Shown: positions 48,151 through 61,300, counted from the first letter of the stretch. The stretch is DNA of 64,000 nt from Takifugu bimaculatus (GCA_004026145.2 CP034975.1:27152013-27216012), one strand, 5' to 3'. Numbers and translations: made by a program. The notes: generated by a model not told the origin, from the sequence alone.

Positions 48151-50089
48151 CCAGCGGTGAGGGATGCCGTCAAGCTGAAGAAGGAGTCGTATCGGGCCTT
48201 ACTGGCCTGTGGGACTCCTGAGGCAGCAGATGGGTACCGGCGTGCCAAGCGGAGTGCAGCTACGGCGGTTGCCGAGGCAAAGACTCGGGCATGGGAAGAG
48301 TTCGGTGAGGCCATGGAGAACGACTTTCGGACGGCCTCGAAAAGGTTCTGGACCACCATCCGGCGTCTGAGGAGGGGGAAGCAGTGCACTGTCAACACTG
48401 TGTATAGTGGTGATGGTGTGCTGCTGACCTCAACTCGGGATGTTGTGGATCGGTGGAAGGAATACTTCGAGGACCTCCTCAATCCCACCAACACGCCTTC
48501 CAGTGAGGAAGTAGGGCCTGGGGACCTGGAGATGGGCTCTCGTATCTCCGGGGCTGAGGTTGCCAAGGTAGTTAAAAAACTCCTCGGTGGCAAGGCCCCG
48601 GGGGTGGATGAGATCCGCCCAGAGTCCCTTAAGGCTCTGGATGTTGTAGGGCTGTCGTGGTTGACTCGACTCTGCAACATCGCGTGGACATCGGGGGCAG
48701 TGCCGCTGGATTGGCAGACCGGGGTGGTAGTCCCTCTTTTTAAGAAGGGGGACCGGAGGGTGTGTTCCAACTATAGGGGGATCACACTCCTCAGCCTCCC
48801 TGGTAAGGTCTATTCAGGGGTACTGGAGAGGAGGGTCCGCCGGATAGTCGAACCTCGGATTCAGGAGGAGCAATGTGGTTTTCGTCCTGGGCGTGGAACA
48901 GTGGACCAGCTCTACACCCTCCGCAGGGTCTTCGAGGGTGCATGGGAGTTTGCCCAACCAGTCCACATGTGTTTTGTGGACTTGGAGAAGGCATTCGACC
49001 GTGTCCCTCGGGGGGTCCTGTGGGGGGTCCTCCGAGAGTATGGGGTGTCGGGCCCGCTGATACGGGCTGTCCGCTCCCTGTACGATCAGTGCCAGAGTTT
49101 GGTCCGAATTGCTGGCAGTAAGTCGAACTCGTTTCCGGTGAGGGTTGGCCTCCGCCAGGGCTGCCCTTTGTCACCGATTCTGTTCATAATTTTTATGGAC
49201 AGAATTTCTAGGTGCAGTCATGGTGTTGAGGGGATCCAGTTTGGTGACCTCAGGATCGCGTCTCTGCTTTTTGCGGATGATGTGGTCCTGTTGGCTTCAT
49301 CGGCCCGTGACCTCCAACTATCACTGGATCGGTTCGCCGCCGCATGTGAAGCGGCTGGGATGAGAATCAGCACCTCCAAATCCGAGGCCATGGTTCTCGA
49401 CCGGAAAAAGGTGGAGTGCCTTCTCCGGGTAAAGGAGGAGATCCTGCCCCAAGTGGAGGAGTTTAAGTACCTCGGGGTCTTGTTCACGAGTGAGGGAAGA
49501 ATGGAGCGGGAGATCGACAGGCGGATCGGTGCGGCGTCCACAGTAATGCGGACTCTGCACCGGTCCGTTGTGGTGAAGAGAGAGCTGAGCCGAAAGGCGA
49601 AGCTCTCGATTTACCGGTCGATCTTCGTTCCTACCCTCACCTATGGTCATGAGCTTTGGGTAATGACCGAAAGAACAAGATCACGGGTACAAGCGGCTGA
49701 AATGAGCTTCCTCCCTAGGGTGGCTGGGCTCTCCCTTAGAGATAGGGTGAGAAGCTCTGCCATCCGGGAGGAGCTCGGAGTAGAGTTGCTGCTCCTCCGC
49801 GTTGAGAGGAGCCAGATGGGGTGGTTTGGGCATCTAGTCAGGATGCCCCCTGGACGCCTCCCTGGTGAGGTGTTCAGGGCATGTCCCTCCGGTAGGAGAC
49901 CCCCGGGGAGACCCAGGACACGTTGGAGAGACTATGTCTCTCGGCTGGCCTGGGAACGCCTGGGGATCCCTCCGGATGAGCTGGAGGAGGTAGCTGGGGA
50001 GAGGGAAGTCTGGGCTTCTCTCCTTAGGCTGCTGCCCCCGCGACCCGACCCCGGATAAGCGGTAGAGAATGGATGGATGGATGGATGGA
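48151..50089 (+). mobile_element. 5'-truncated RTE-clade (Rex3-like) non-LTR retrotransposon
   Basis: The insert is about 1.94 kb and is bounded by a perfect 13-bp target-site duplication. Its 3' end reads GGATAAGCGGTAGAGAATGG followed by GGAT repeats, the short tandem-repeat tail known for fish Rex3/RTE elements instead of a poly(A). The apurinic endonuclease domain expected at the N-terminus is absent because the 5' end is cut, as is usual for LINE insertions by incomplete reverse transcription. GC content is clearly higher than in the flanks. Identical flanking repeats and an undamaged frame point to a recent insertion. Confidence 0.9.
48157..50058 (+). CDS. Reverse transcriptase open frame of the Rex3-like element
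   Basis: An uninterrupted 633-codon frame, N-terminally truncated; it is open from the element border and the apparent start is a GTG, so no true start codon is present. Reverse transcriptase motifs: KAPGVDEIRPE from residue 146, FVDLEKAFD at 273-281 (motif A, catalytic Asp275), RQGCPLSP at 333-340 (motif B), FADD at 372-375 (motif C, Asp374/375) and YLGVLF after it. The C-terminal part with RVERSQMGWFGHLVRM and GRPRTRWRDYV is the conserved tail of the RTE/L2-type ORF. It encoded replication of the element by target-primed reverse transcription. This truncated copy has no endonuclease and should not move by itself. Confidence 0.93.
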   Translation: MRDAVKLKKESYRALLACGTPEAADGYRRAKRSAATAVAEAKTRAWEEFGEAMENDFRTASKRFWTTIRRLRRGKQCTVNTVYSGDGVLLTSTRDVVDRWKEYFEDLLNPTNTPSSEEVGPGDLEMGSRISGAEVAKVVKKLLGGKAPGVDEIRPESLKALDVVGLSWLTRLCNIAWTSGAVPLDWQTGVVVPLFKKGDRRVCSNYRGITLLSLPGKVYSGVLERRVRRIVEPRIQEEQCGFRPGRGTVDQLYTLRRVFEGAWEFAQPVHMCFVDLEKAFDRVPRGVLWGVLREYGVSGPLIRAVRSLYDQCQSLVRIAGSKSNSFPVRVGLRQGCPLSPILFIIFMDRISRCSHGVEGIQFGDLRIASLLFADDVVLLASSARDLQLSLDRFAAACEAAGMRISTSKSEAMVLDRKKVECLLRVKEEILPQVEEFKYLGVLFTSEGRMEREIDRRIGAASTVMRTLHRSVVVKRELSRKAKLSIYRSIFVPTLTYGHELWVMTERTRSRVQAAEMSFLPRVAGLSLRDRVRSSAIREELGVELLLLRVERSQMGWFGHLVRMPPGRLPGEVFRACPSGRRPPGRPRTRWRDYVSRLAWERLGIPPDELEEVAGEREVWASLLRLLPPRPDPG

Positions 50090-50102
50090 TGCTTGAAGAA
50101 AT
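50090..50102 (+). repeat. Target-site duplication, right copy
   Basis: TGCTTGAAGAAAT, identical to the left copy at 48138-48150. It directly follows the GGAT tail. Confidence 0.93.
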
Positions 50103-51812
50103 TAGTGTGAGCATTGGATTAGAATATGGTATAGTAATTAAGCCCATATTCCCCTGAAAAATGCACCACTGCACATAAGAGCCATTGTGTTACATATGCA
50201 TATATTAAAGGGGAAAAATGTAAGAATCGGTATGCACAGTATAAGTTCAAGATTAAGAGCTGTGCATGTGTTCTATTTAAACTTGAATTAAAACTCCAGA
50301 AAAAGAGAGCAAGATGCTTCATTTCTCATTTGAAAGTTTTGAAACTCTCTCACAAAGTGCATTTGAAATAGTCCATCAAGGAGTGTTTTGAAGGAAATAC
50401 AGTAGCAGCCCTGAACCTAATTACATCAACACATGCAGGAAAATCAATGTGACTACAAACGGCACAAAAAAGAAATTCAATGGGGTCACGAACCAACCTT
50501 TTTTGTTGAAACCTCACCAGGAAGCTAATTAAATGAGACAAGCCATGAGGTATAAGCTTGAAGCAGGCTACTGCTTTCCGTTCACTCGCTACAGACAGCT
50601 GAAAAGGTCGTGCTGTGCTGTTCTGCTGTACTATTGATAAGAATAAATTACCTCACTTTATTAAAATGTTTTTTTTTAAACTCCCTTTGATTTCTGGAGC
50701 AGGGTTGTCTCATTTATTGTGTTTTATGTTTCTGTAGAGTGTTTAAGTGTTTAAGAACCGCAAGAATGTGGAGACAAAGCTATGAACAGGGGTCCACGAG
50801 AGTACAGCAGAATCCACGCTCACTAACACATTTACTGCCACACTGAGTATGAATCCAGCCTCATCTTGGGCTCAACTCTACAGGATGAGAAATTGACATT
50901 GCAAAGCTGTACATGAAACGGGTCGTATACCAGTAGAAGAGGGGAAGGAGTTTGTAATCACACTTACACTCTGAAGCAACGTAAAATGGGACACCGGGGA
51001 GGGAAAAGTGTAATAAAACTCTATGGGTGTCAACAATTTATGGTCAGGATATGATATAATGTGGTTGTCTTTCGTGTTGCCCTCTATTCAAGCTGTTCTG
51101 AGGTACATTCCTCTTTGCTGGATAACCTTTTTTTCTGTGGGACCATCTGATACGCTTCTATGGGATGGAAAGTTACAGAGTGAAGACACTGGGAGCCGAA
51201 AACACAACTTTAGAGCAAACAGCCTGAACTGAGGGAGGAATTTTTCCACTTTCGTGCTGCGTTGGATTACATGTGATACGGCCTGGTCCCAGTAAGAATG
51301 AGGTTTCACATGCTGTCTATTCCAGGAAAAATGCTTTGACCTACATGGATGCTGCTAACAGACTGATGCCACTGACCCCTCGCAGATAACGTGACCTAGC
51401 CAAACTGTGCCAAAACTGCCAACGCTGCATGAAATGTGCATGAGTGTGAATGTGTGGTGCATGAAAAAAAAGATTGTACTACATTGGCAATTGATTCAGG
51501 ACTGTGGATCCTTGGAAAATAAAAATGCAAACGTCTGGAGAAGCTGACATAAATCATCCAGCAAGAGTTAAACGGCTCATTTATGAACTGAATCAGCTAA
51601 TAATTTACTTGAACTGTTAAGTCCTGTTTCTACGCGATAACACATTCATGTGGCTGAATGTAATGTAGGAGACCATTCTTTACTGTCAGTAACTCATTTA
51701 CAAGTGCAGGAGAGAGATTCATTTTAATACTTTAATAAAAAAAAAAAGAAAAACTTTTTAGGTCATGGTTACTCAATGTGACGCTTATTTATACAAAGGG
51801 GTGATGGCAAGG

Positions 51813-51838
51813 TGCTGGACCCACAGAAGGGTCCAGCA
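51813..51838. repeat. Perfect 10-bp inverted repeat, 6-nt loop
   Basis: TGCTGGACCC and GGGTCCAGCA are exact reverse complements separated by ACAGAA. The function is unknown; the stem is short. Confidence 0.85.
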
Positions 51839-51937
51839 TGACAAAAGAACTCCTGCAGCCGTGCAAACGGTTCTCTTTTATATGGTAAGCAAAGTGCTGC
51901 CCAGCCACACAGTGTTCCGTATGAAGGTCAGCCAAAC

Positions 51938-51971
51938 TGTGTGTGTGTGTGTGTGTGAATGTGTGTGTGTG
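51938..51971. repeat. (TG)n microsatellite, interrupted
   Basis: Two TG runs separated by a GAA interruption. Confidence 0.9.
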
Positions 51972-54900
51972 GGAATGGGATTAAACATTGTTATGCATTT
52001 ATTAAACCCTACTACTGTGTAAATAAAGATCAAAGATTTCAGGTTATTTCATGCAACTCCACTTTTCACTGAATGCTTCTCTTTCTCTGTCCTCATGCTG
52101 CCCAAAATGCTGCCTTAAAGTCTCCAGATGGATTTTAATGTCTGACCAAATAGGCAAATGGGCATTTTATTAAAGCTAATAAGAAGTACGATCTGTAACG
52201 TTTTCAGAGTACATTTATACACGAATGAAAAAATACCCTCTTGGGCTCAAGAGAAGCAGCATTTATTTTACTCCAGGTTACTTCATTTCGAAGAAGGGAA
52301 AGGGGGGAATTCATTACAATAATGATGCCATTAAAATTAAAGAGACCTTGCTGGATAATAATAGCCCTTCGGCCTGCAAAGACACAGGCTGACAGGTTTA
52401 TTGGTGGGGGAGTCCTGGCTGGGCCTTATCTGAAACAAACAGCAGCTGAAGTTTCATTGTACGTTTCATGTTTCATTGATCGTAAATGGTTGATTTCTTG
52501 AGGAACCTTTTGCATTTTTTCCTTGTAATTTGATTGGTTTTTCTAAAAGATCAACTGATGCTGGAAGGACATCAAATCAGCCAGGATGAGCTAGCTTCTA
52601 GATGTCAGAGCAACCTTCATCTGACCCAGAAGATCTCACAACTGCACAGAAAATAATTTCATATCCAAGAAGAAGAAGAATATGTTCCATAAAGGCAAAA
52701 ACTCTATTTACTTTATTGTTATTGGATAAAAGAAGCAACAAATACGCTCTTGTTATCAGTAAGTGAAAGCTGTCGTACCCCTCACACAGCAGCGCTTAAT
52801 GAGAAAAGTCTCATAAAAAACACAGGTTAAACGTCCATAAATAACATTGAATAACCCAGCAAATGGTTTTAATTCTTACTGTTTATCCCTTCGAAATGTC
52901 AGTGCCTCTCCTAAGGTTACATCTAAATCTTCTTCCAGAAAGCAGCCCGGAATAAATTATACGATTTGCCGAGGAAAACAAGACTCACATGGAAAAATTG
53001 CGGTGGAAGATGATTGCGTTACTACGAAGGACTCGTTTTAACAATAAGAATCAAGGCTGGAAGCCAGCCCTCTGCCTGTGGAGTAGTCTATAACTGTGAT
53101 ATTATTTTATTGTATGTGTTTTCCTGCTCTCGCTGAATGAGACGCAGCCTCAGATCTAGTGAGAAAGTGAGTTGATTACAGCCTCTATCGTCCCTGGCAC
53201 AACACACTCTGATGTTCTTGAGCCACATCGGGGCAGTTTTAATCAGTTTTATTCCATCTGATCTTTTAGAAACAAAGGGGTCTTCCAGCTTCCTTAATCT
53301 GATAACGACAAAGGTCTTAATGAGGATTGATGGAGTCTGTCTGGCCCCATTTACTCTCAGGCTCTGTTAAAGGACTGAGAAACCAGAATTAAAAACATTC
53401 ACTGGGTCCCGCAGGACTACAGGTTCTATATATATTGATTCGATTTTCTACTTGTTGCTATTGTTGTGGCAGCATCAGAGACTGTGCCGAAGGTCATCTG
53501 ACGGAAAGATAAAGAAGGTCAAACTTAAAACAGGCCCAATCTTCATGTACTCCAGGGTTCTGTAATAATTCACACAAATAGCTCCTTCCAATAGCGTGCG
53601 AGCACGTTCTTCCACTGTTGTGCAGAGTGAAAGATAAATGTAGGGCTCAGACACATCACTGATACGTTTTCCACACTTTGTCCGTATCTTCCCCTCTCTA
53701 ACTTGATGCAGCAATAAAGGTGAATTAGAATTACGGGACAGATCTGGCTAGAGAACAACCCTAGTATCTGTTCATAATTAATGTATGTATCATCTGTTCT
53801 CTTTTGGTATGCCTCAGGGTATGGTATGGCTCTGTTTTGGGTCCAGTTCTATTCGCAGCAAGCATGTTTTGTTCTCTTGGCCACATTAATTACAGCCATT
53901 ATATTATAGGCATATGCTGTTCATTTGCTGTTTGGACATTCAGACGTCTGTAGATGGACAAACAAGAACATTGGATAAAGATAAACCTGAACAAAACAGC
54001 CATAAGCAGGGCTTGTCTGCATCAATTTATTTTGCGTAAGTTTTGGAATTTTATTGTTACATCATGCAGGGATTTGTGTAGTCACTTCTGTAATAGATTA
54101 ATCATGTTCACGTATTTGGTCTACTGTAGCATACAAAGATGTTGCCCATTTGAATGGATCTAGTACAACACTGACTGTTTTACAGTGCAATTTCAGGCTT
54201 TTTAACGGAACTATCAGTGGAAGCGAAGATAAATGTTAGAGGCCCAAGAACCCAGATAGTGTGAAAATGTCACTTCACACTTTCTTTGTTACAGTGCAAA
54301 GCAGAAGAGAATGTTTTATCAGAGCTGACAGGAGGTTCACAGTACGCAAGATTATTGGATAGTCAAAGTAATTATTTCATGGCACTGACATATGATGATA
54401 ACTTTCTAGATGGCGGCACAATGTGCAAAAGAGAAGCTGAAGAGCCTTACTGTTAGTGCAGACCGGTGGCGTTCAGACTGCTGTCTCACTCATCTAAACG
54501 CTGCTGGGAGCTCATTAGTGCTTTCTGTAGGAAGAGACAGATAAGATTTATGAAATACAAGCAATCTACACCAAGATTTAGCATCTTAAAAGCCATTTAT
54601 TAATTTCGCTCAGCCAGATAATACTCATTAGCTTGAACGGAAGTGATTCTGTTGTCGCTGTGTTTTCAATCAGCAGCGTGAAGAACACAAATCCCTCGAA
54701 CCGTGTTCGCCTCAGACATCAGAGGATGCGGTTTAAATGTCTGGATTTAAAATCCAATCCATTTCCCCACCTCCACCACCCGGTCAGTCTCATCAGCATC
54801 ATGATACACAACACCGGGCTCGTGCAGTGTGTAACTCAACATTTACAGGATGGTCATTTCATCTAAATCTACTGAAACGCACAACTTTGATTTATGTGTT

Positions 54901-55116
54901 ATTTAAGGAGCAGTATCAGCTCTGGAGATCTGGAAGCTGTCAGCATTATTAATAGTTCACAAAAACAAACAAAGTGATCAATTTCTTTCAAAAACAAGAC
55001 AGAACAACCTGAATCAATAAAAAGGAAAAAGAGAAAAATAATCAAAGAGCATTCACTTAGAACCCCATCTAACTTTGTCTGATCTAGTCTTCTTCAGCTT
55101 TCACACAGACGAAGCT

Positions 55117-55365
55117 ATCCATCCATTTTCTGTTAACCCCCTGATTGGGGTCACGGGAAATGCCGGAGCCTGTCCGAGCAGCCACCAAGCCAGAGGCAGC
55201 AGTACACCCTGGAAAGGTCGCTCATCTATCAGAGGACACACACCAATTACTGAAAACCTGGTGCAAGTGAGAGACTCCAATCTATCTAATATGCATGTTT
55301 TTGGCTGTGGGAGGAAAGTGGAGTACCTGGAGACAACCTGGGCGGGATGTGAGGCATCTCGGAGG
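55117..55365 (+). mobile_element. Diverged copy of a common teleost interspersed repeat
   Basis: The segment starts ATCCATCCATTTTCTGTTAA and goes on through GGGGTCACGGG, ACACCCTGGAAAGGTCGCTC, ATGCATGTTTTTGGCTGTGG and GAGGAAAGTGGAGTACCTGG. I recognise these as degraded forms of a repeat spread throughout fish genomes. The ATCCATCC start looks like the antisense of a LINE tail ending in GGAT repeats, so this may be an old 3' fragment in the minus orientation. It is much more decayed than the insertion at 48151. The family name is not assigned. Confidence 0.55.
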
Positions 55366-58300
55366 CTCCCTGTTTGCATTTCAAAAACAACATGGATGAA
55401 ATATCACACTCTTGAGGTTGGTTCAGTAGTGCAACGAAGGCGGTAAAATTCTTAAACATGGATCCTGCATGTGACCTCCAGGTCTACCCTGACCTGTGTT
55501 TTATAATCAATGCAATTAGATTGAAGGCAGTTAGAGAAATAAGTTGGTAAAAGACGGCCACAGCCAATCATGGTGTTACATTCACTCATCTGAAACCTGT
55601 GGCGTATCGATCTCCGCAGCTCGGAAACGTTGGTCCAAGTCAAGCAAACTTTTCTGAAACCTCCTGAGAGTAAGTACCCAGAAAAAAACAAATCCATCTC
55701 TTTACTTGATTGTAAATTTCCATCTGAGCAGCACCAAAGTTGACATGATCAAATCCCTTCATCCGCAGCGGGATATTGTGTAATGGATTTTCTCCCAGGG
55801 TCAGATGTGCTCAAGTGGCTCCTTTTCTGGCAGCTATACTGAATAATATAGAACAGATAAACAACCAACCTTCATTTTAATCCTGGCCCAAGCAATCAGT
55901 CTCAGAAATGGGATTTTATATAATATCAGGCTGAATTTTACCAAGTGGCTGGAAGTGCATTCCATTAAAGGAATTATTAGTAGAAATGCTAAGAAATTAC
56001 ATGTGTGTGGGCTGCACACAGGTAGCACAGACGCCCGTTAAACTGAGCCAAAACTGTGCAGCAGGAAAATTGCAGAAGGTGAGAGGAATACTCAAATAAT
56101 TTATCCTGCTTCACCTCATTAGCAGAAGGCAGTCGTGCAAAATCAGAATTAAGAAATGCAGGCAATGAGTGGAATGGAATTCCGAGGACACAGGAGGGCT
56201 GAAAATGAATCTACTCTAAAAAGCTCAGTAGGATGCCTTCAAACCAAATCACGGTTATCTAATTTAAAAAACAAAAAAATCTGATTAAAGTCCAAGTTTC
56301 ATGGCCATGTCATGATTACCGCTAGTAGTTCGACAGTTTTTTATTAACCCGGTGTTCCTTCGCTAATTGTAAACTACCCCCCCGACCACCCTGTTTGAAG
56401 AAGGTTCACTTTAATAAGTCGCCTTTTTCCAGACACACTAGCAAACATGCTGAAGGGGCAGATAAGCCGGGGATGCACAGATAGCACTACCCTGCTGCCT
56501 GAGGCAGGAGGACTCTGCCTGGATCAGACAGATGTGCTGCGTTCCGGAGGTGAGGAGGCATCTTCAAACCTGCGGTGTCCTGACCTCTGCAGACAGGCAG
56601 TCAGAGGCACCGCCGACTATGTATTTGCAGAAATAACCAGCTCAGAAAAACAAGCGGAGGCACTCGGAGGGTTTCTAAATAGCTCATCCGTCATGGCGCA
56701 TCAGCACTCATGGAGCATTAAATGAGAAAGGGACGAGATTATGAATGCGTGATTTTAGTAGCAACACCATGAAATGGCCTGGTTTATCAAGTACAGCTGT
56801 GGAGGATAAAAAAACCCTGACCATTCTTAATGTTCTATCTTCAAGATCACTGATTATAATTAATTATTGTAGTTGAGCAGAACAGCACAGAATAATTCAC
56901 AGCAGCTGAAAAGTACAGTAGAGAATGAAAGGTTAAAGGTCACCAGTTTTATTAATCGATCTCTGTTGTGGGCTGCAGATCTCAGCGGGCATCAGGCTGC
57001 GTAGGTGTCAGCAGAGAGAGGGTTCTCCATCTGGAGCCCAGAAGAAGGAATAATGGACTATTTTCAATTCTTCCTAATTTGTAATATAAATTTTCACTTT
57101 TGATTTATGTCTTTTGAAAGTTCAGTATTTGAAATGAGAATTTTTGGCGTGGCAGAAAGGAACCGTTAAATCGAATAAAGAATATGTTTCTCCACCGACA
57201 GTTCGTTCTTCGGAGCATCCTTTATTTTCGGTCAGACATTTTTTCCAAATTCAGAGGAGGTTACATAGAACAGTTCGACTTTCGTTCAGTTTAATTTTAT
57301 TTTATGTCTGTACTTCAGTTTTTCGGTAAAGGACGCACCGAAACCTTGAGATTTGCATTGGCTCCGTTCCCAAGCAAGCAGCTTGGGAACGGAGCCATAT
57401 AATCACACATTAAGACTCAATAAGCGATTAACAGGTAGCTAAATAAATCAATGTTTTGCTGCGCTTGAAACACCATCAGAGAAGTAGGAAACATCACAGA
57501 AAATGCATTTGTTGCAAATGTGTTTCCGTCTCTGCGCTGCAGAAAGAAAATGCAGCTGTAATCTACAAGCTGACCCAGTTTAAACACTAACTGATATTCC
57601 ATGTCGGCTTCAGTCAAGCTCGGCTGGATCATAATTCAGAGCGAGCCGGGCAGAAGTAATCAGCACCCCCCCCTCCCCCGGTATGCACACAGCCAGACTG
57701 CTGAGAAGCAAATGCAACATGGGGGTTTATATTATTAATGGAACATTATCAGCACACCTCCTCAGTTTCTGCAATAAATAACAGAAACATTAGCGGTTGT
57801 TCTAGAGTCTGGACCGTGTACAATAAACTTTTTACTCCAGAACTCTGCACTACAATACTGTTTTCTCAAGTGGTTTTGGTTTTCTCCTGTTGTCGTTTAT
57901 TCTATTTCTCATGTGCTGATATGAAACAAAACTGCTAAAATCCAACTCCAGACATGTGTTTTTCATTCTAGTGGTGAGGACTAAACTGTTTGTGGCGACG
58001 CTTTCGCCACCTACTGAGATTTCTCCAAAAGATTCTCAAAACCGCCTCCAGTTTGCGGTCGATTCCACAGCACTTATGCCCTGTTTTAGCATCGCAATTA
58101 ATCAACTCGATTCATTAGTTGTTGTTTATGAACCTCTCACAAAGGAATGAGGTGTCAACTGTCAAAGTGGAGCAAAGACGCAAAGAAAAAACTCTTTCAC
58201 CTGAACCTTGGCAGAATATTAAATGAACTAGTTAGTGACTAATTAAAAAATGTAATCTATAATTAAAGATTAATCCTTTAATTTATGCCCTCTGTTGGAT

Positions 58301-61300
58301 CAGTTTGTCTTTTAATTAGTAAACTTATACTGAATAGTTGTTTTTCAGGATAATTTGGGGAAAAAAACATCACCTGGCTACTGCTGCAGCTTTAACTAGT
58401 GGCAACTCTAGTAACCATCACTCCATTAAACAAGTACCAGTATATATTAGCTGGTTAGACTGGGGCAGCTGGCATGCGTACATACAACACAACTGGTTTT
58501 GTTTAACGATCACAATCTTAGAAATAGCTGAATGAGACGTGTTATGTCATCCACTCGTAGATCTGTGGAGTAGAACATTATTATACTGGCAGAGAGCTGA
58601 GCTCCAGGAGGGACCTTGGACCTTTTCTTTGAACATAAGATGTAGGAATAATAAACTGGACTGTTTTTCAGACTGGCTTTCTTCTTCGGATCTACTGATG
58701 ATTCTGTCTGCCTTCTTGCACTAAAGCTTTAATGCTCCACTCCTGGCTGATTCTAAAAGAGGTGCAGGATTCCAGAATTTCATGCCAACTGTTTGTGTCT
58801 TCAAAAGCGGAACAGAAAATCCCACGATGTGACGGCCGTGGACGTGCCCTCCCTCAACAGTCGGAAAGAGGATCCAGAGGTTTCATCTAAAGGAAATGGG
58901 TGTGCGGATGTGGCTGTCAAACCTGGCGTCAGCTACCGTGTTTGAAGTGATTACAAAATTGCACGTCGATGCCTTTTGCAGCACAGGGTCTCTGACATGG
59001 TTCCGCAGAAAAGACTCATGGAGTTTCTGCAAGGAACAGGATTTGCGGGCGTTCAGACTTTGGGAACCGTCAGAAACGAGACTTGTCTTTTTAATTTCTC
59101 AGCAGGTCGTCCATGTTTTTGTTTTTCCTTCACTGACATCTGAGAGTTTCTGTCCTTGTTGCGACCGCGCACTGCAGGCTCGAAAACACAATTACCTCCA
59201 CATCCATCTCTGATGTCAGGTTCCATTTACATAAATACATCTGCATGATTTGTTGAGGATTCCTCCACAAAAGGAAGGACAATGAAACCCGGGGGGCAGG
59301 TTCTGCTAAGTCACCACTTGTGGGGGTCAATGGAACCGGGAAACGGAGCAGCCGTCCGACGCAGCAATGTCAGGCAGCTATCGTGCAATTATAACAGGAG
59401 AAAATAAAATGTTACAGTCTACTGAAAAACTACAGAAAAAACTACCAAATAAAGTTGTGAGCTGCGTGACTCAGCATGGAGCCATAAGCCTGTCAAATAA
59501 AGTGAAGTATACTTCACTGCATCGGCAAAGTGTCGCAGAGGCTAAGCTGCGTTTGTAACACCCTCGAAAGCCTTTTACACTTCCTGTGTGGCCTGGAGGT
59601 TTAACTGCCTTTTTCCTCAAAAAGCTCCATCAGTTCTGGCAAACGTGACCTTTTCCTGCCTGTTGACTTTTGCGTCACGACTGCGACGTGTTAACAGCCA
59701 ACTTCCGTTTTGACTTGGGAATCTCACAGGAAAACAGCATGCTGATGTTCACGCTTTCTTCTTATAAGCAAAAATAATTTGTGTCTTCCAGGGACCAGAT
59801 AAAGCATTTATCTGGAGTTTTGCTCTAGCTAGTTCACTTCTAACCCCATTAAATTCGCCACAGCAATATATGCTGCACCACTGATCTGCTCTGGGGGCTG
59901 CTCAGTGTCCAGAACCAGCAGAGGACGCGGTTCAGTGGAAATGGGGAAGGAGCTCAGATGGCTGGCGTGACATGCTGGGGGTCAGAGTGTTTCTGTGTTT
60001 CTCATCATTTATTGCTGACAATGTTTAATTGTGCTTAGATTCATTACCATCATTAGGTCTACCTTTTCCCCGATGTCTGATTATTATTTGATAGAGTTTA
60101 GATCTGAACACTGAAGCTTTATTGATAACAGCGAGTCACCCATTGTTAATTGAGTGGTTATTTTTAGGAAAACAGCCCACAAGGCTGCATAGCGGAGTAT
60201 ATATATCTGCACTGCACTGCTGCTGAACTTCACGCACACATGCACAGTCCAGCATGTGGACACAGTGCCAACTTCAAAGTTCGATGCGTGCACGGGCCAG
60301 GAGCCAAAACCATCTGCCAGGGGGCCTATCAGTCCCTGTCAACGAGCAGAGAAGCTGTGACAGGAAATAGCCTTGGGGGTAAGTGAGCGAGCGAAACACA
60401 TCTTCAGACTTCTCCCAGTTCGTCTTGATTCAGCAGCTCACCTCAGAGGTCAGGATTCCCCAGTCTTCAGACAGATCTTCTAAACCAGTGAATAGTTATT
60501 CCTCCAACAGTGAAACGGCTCTCAACTCCCACTCGGAAATGAATTTGTTCTCTCACATTTCAGTGGAGGCATTAAAATATTAATTGCAAAGAACAAAAAT
60601 GTTATCACAAGCAATAGCACTTACAAATAATGTACTCAATTTATAATGGTGAAAAATGCCTCATTTTTAGGTCTCTTTGAGAAAATGTCTGTAATCAGTG
60701 CTAAAGAAAAGACCTTGAATTACATTTTTTCTGATTGTGACCACTTTAGCCGCTCATGGATGGCTGATTGAGAACACGAGCCCCAGCGGACGGCTCTCCG
60801 TCGGGACTGGGATCAAAAAAACCTGAAGATAATCCAAGCAGGTACTCCCAAGCTGAATGTGACCTTCACAGAGTGGCTATTTTAACAGGCTTCTCGATCA
60901 ATGTCATCCTTGACACCACAAGCAGCAGGAGCCTACAGTTATATACACGGTGAGAAGAATCCTTTGAGAAATGATGATAAATACAGTATGCTCCCCTGCC
61001 TTAATGGGGTAAATTATACTTTGATGGTCACTGACTAAAATAATTAGATGTGTGCAGGCGTGGTTGTATTAACATTTTATTGGTGCTTTAAAATGCTCAA
61101 CTGTAAACCCCCTTAAATAAACAGGTTTTATTGTATAGACCATGTTTATATTTTGCATAAACCCAATTTGTGTAATCATCTTAAACCTCATCGTATTATG
61201 AAGAAATAAAAGAACTTTTAGGTCTACTGATGTGTCCCATCTAATGGGGAAATCAGGCAAATCCCCTTCGGCTCCTTCGGTGTAATCCTGGTTACTTTGA

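Larger units (their letters stand above)
50103..55116. other. Noncoding stretch with no recognised gene
   Basis: AT-rich DNA without a supportable exon on either strand. It holds a short perfect hairpin at 51813-51838 and a TG microsatellite near 51938-51971. Confidence 0.65.

Noticed and set aside
48129..48770. A 213-codon minus-strand frame opposite the retrotransposon
   Set aside because: It is antisense to the clear reverse transcriptase frame and has no domain; it is a shadow of the GC-rich codon bias.
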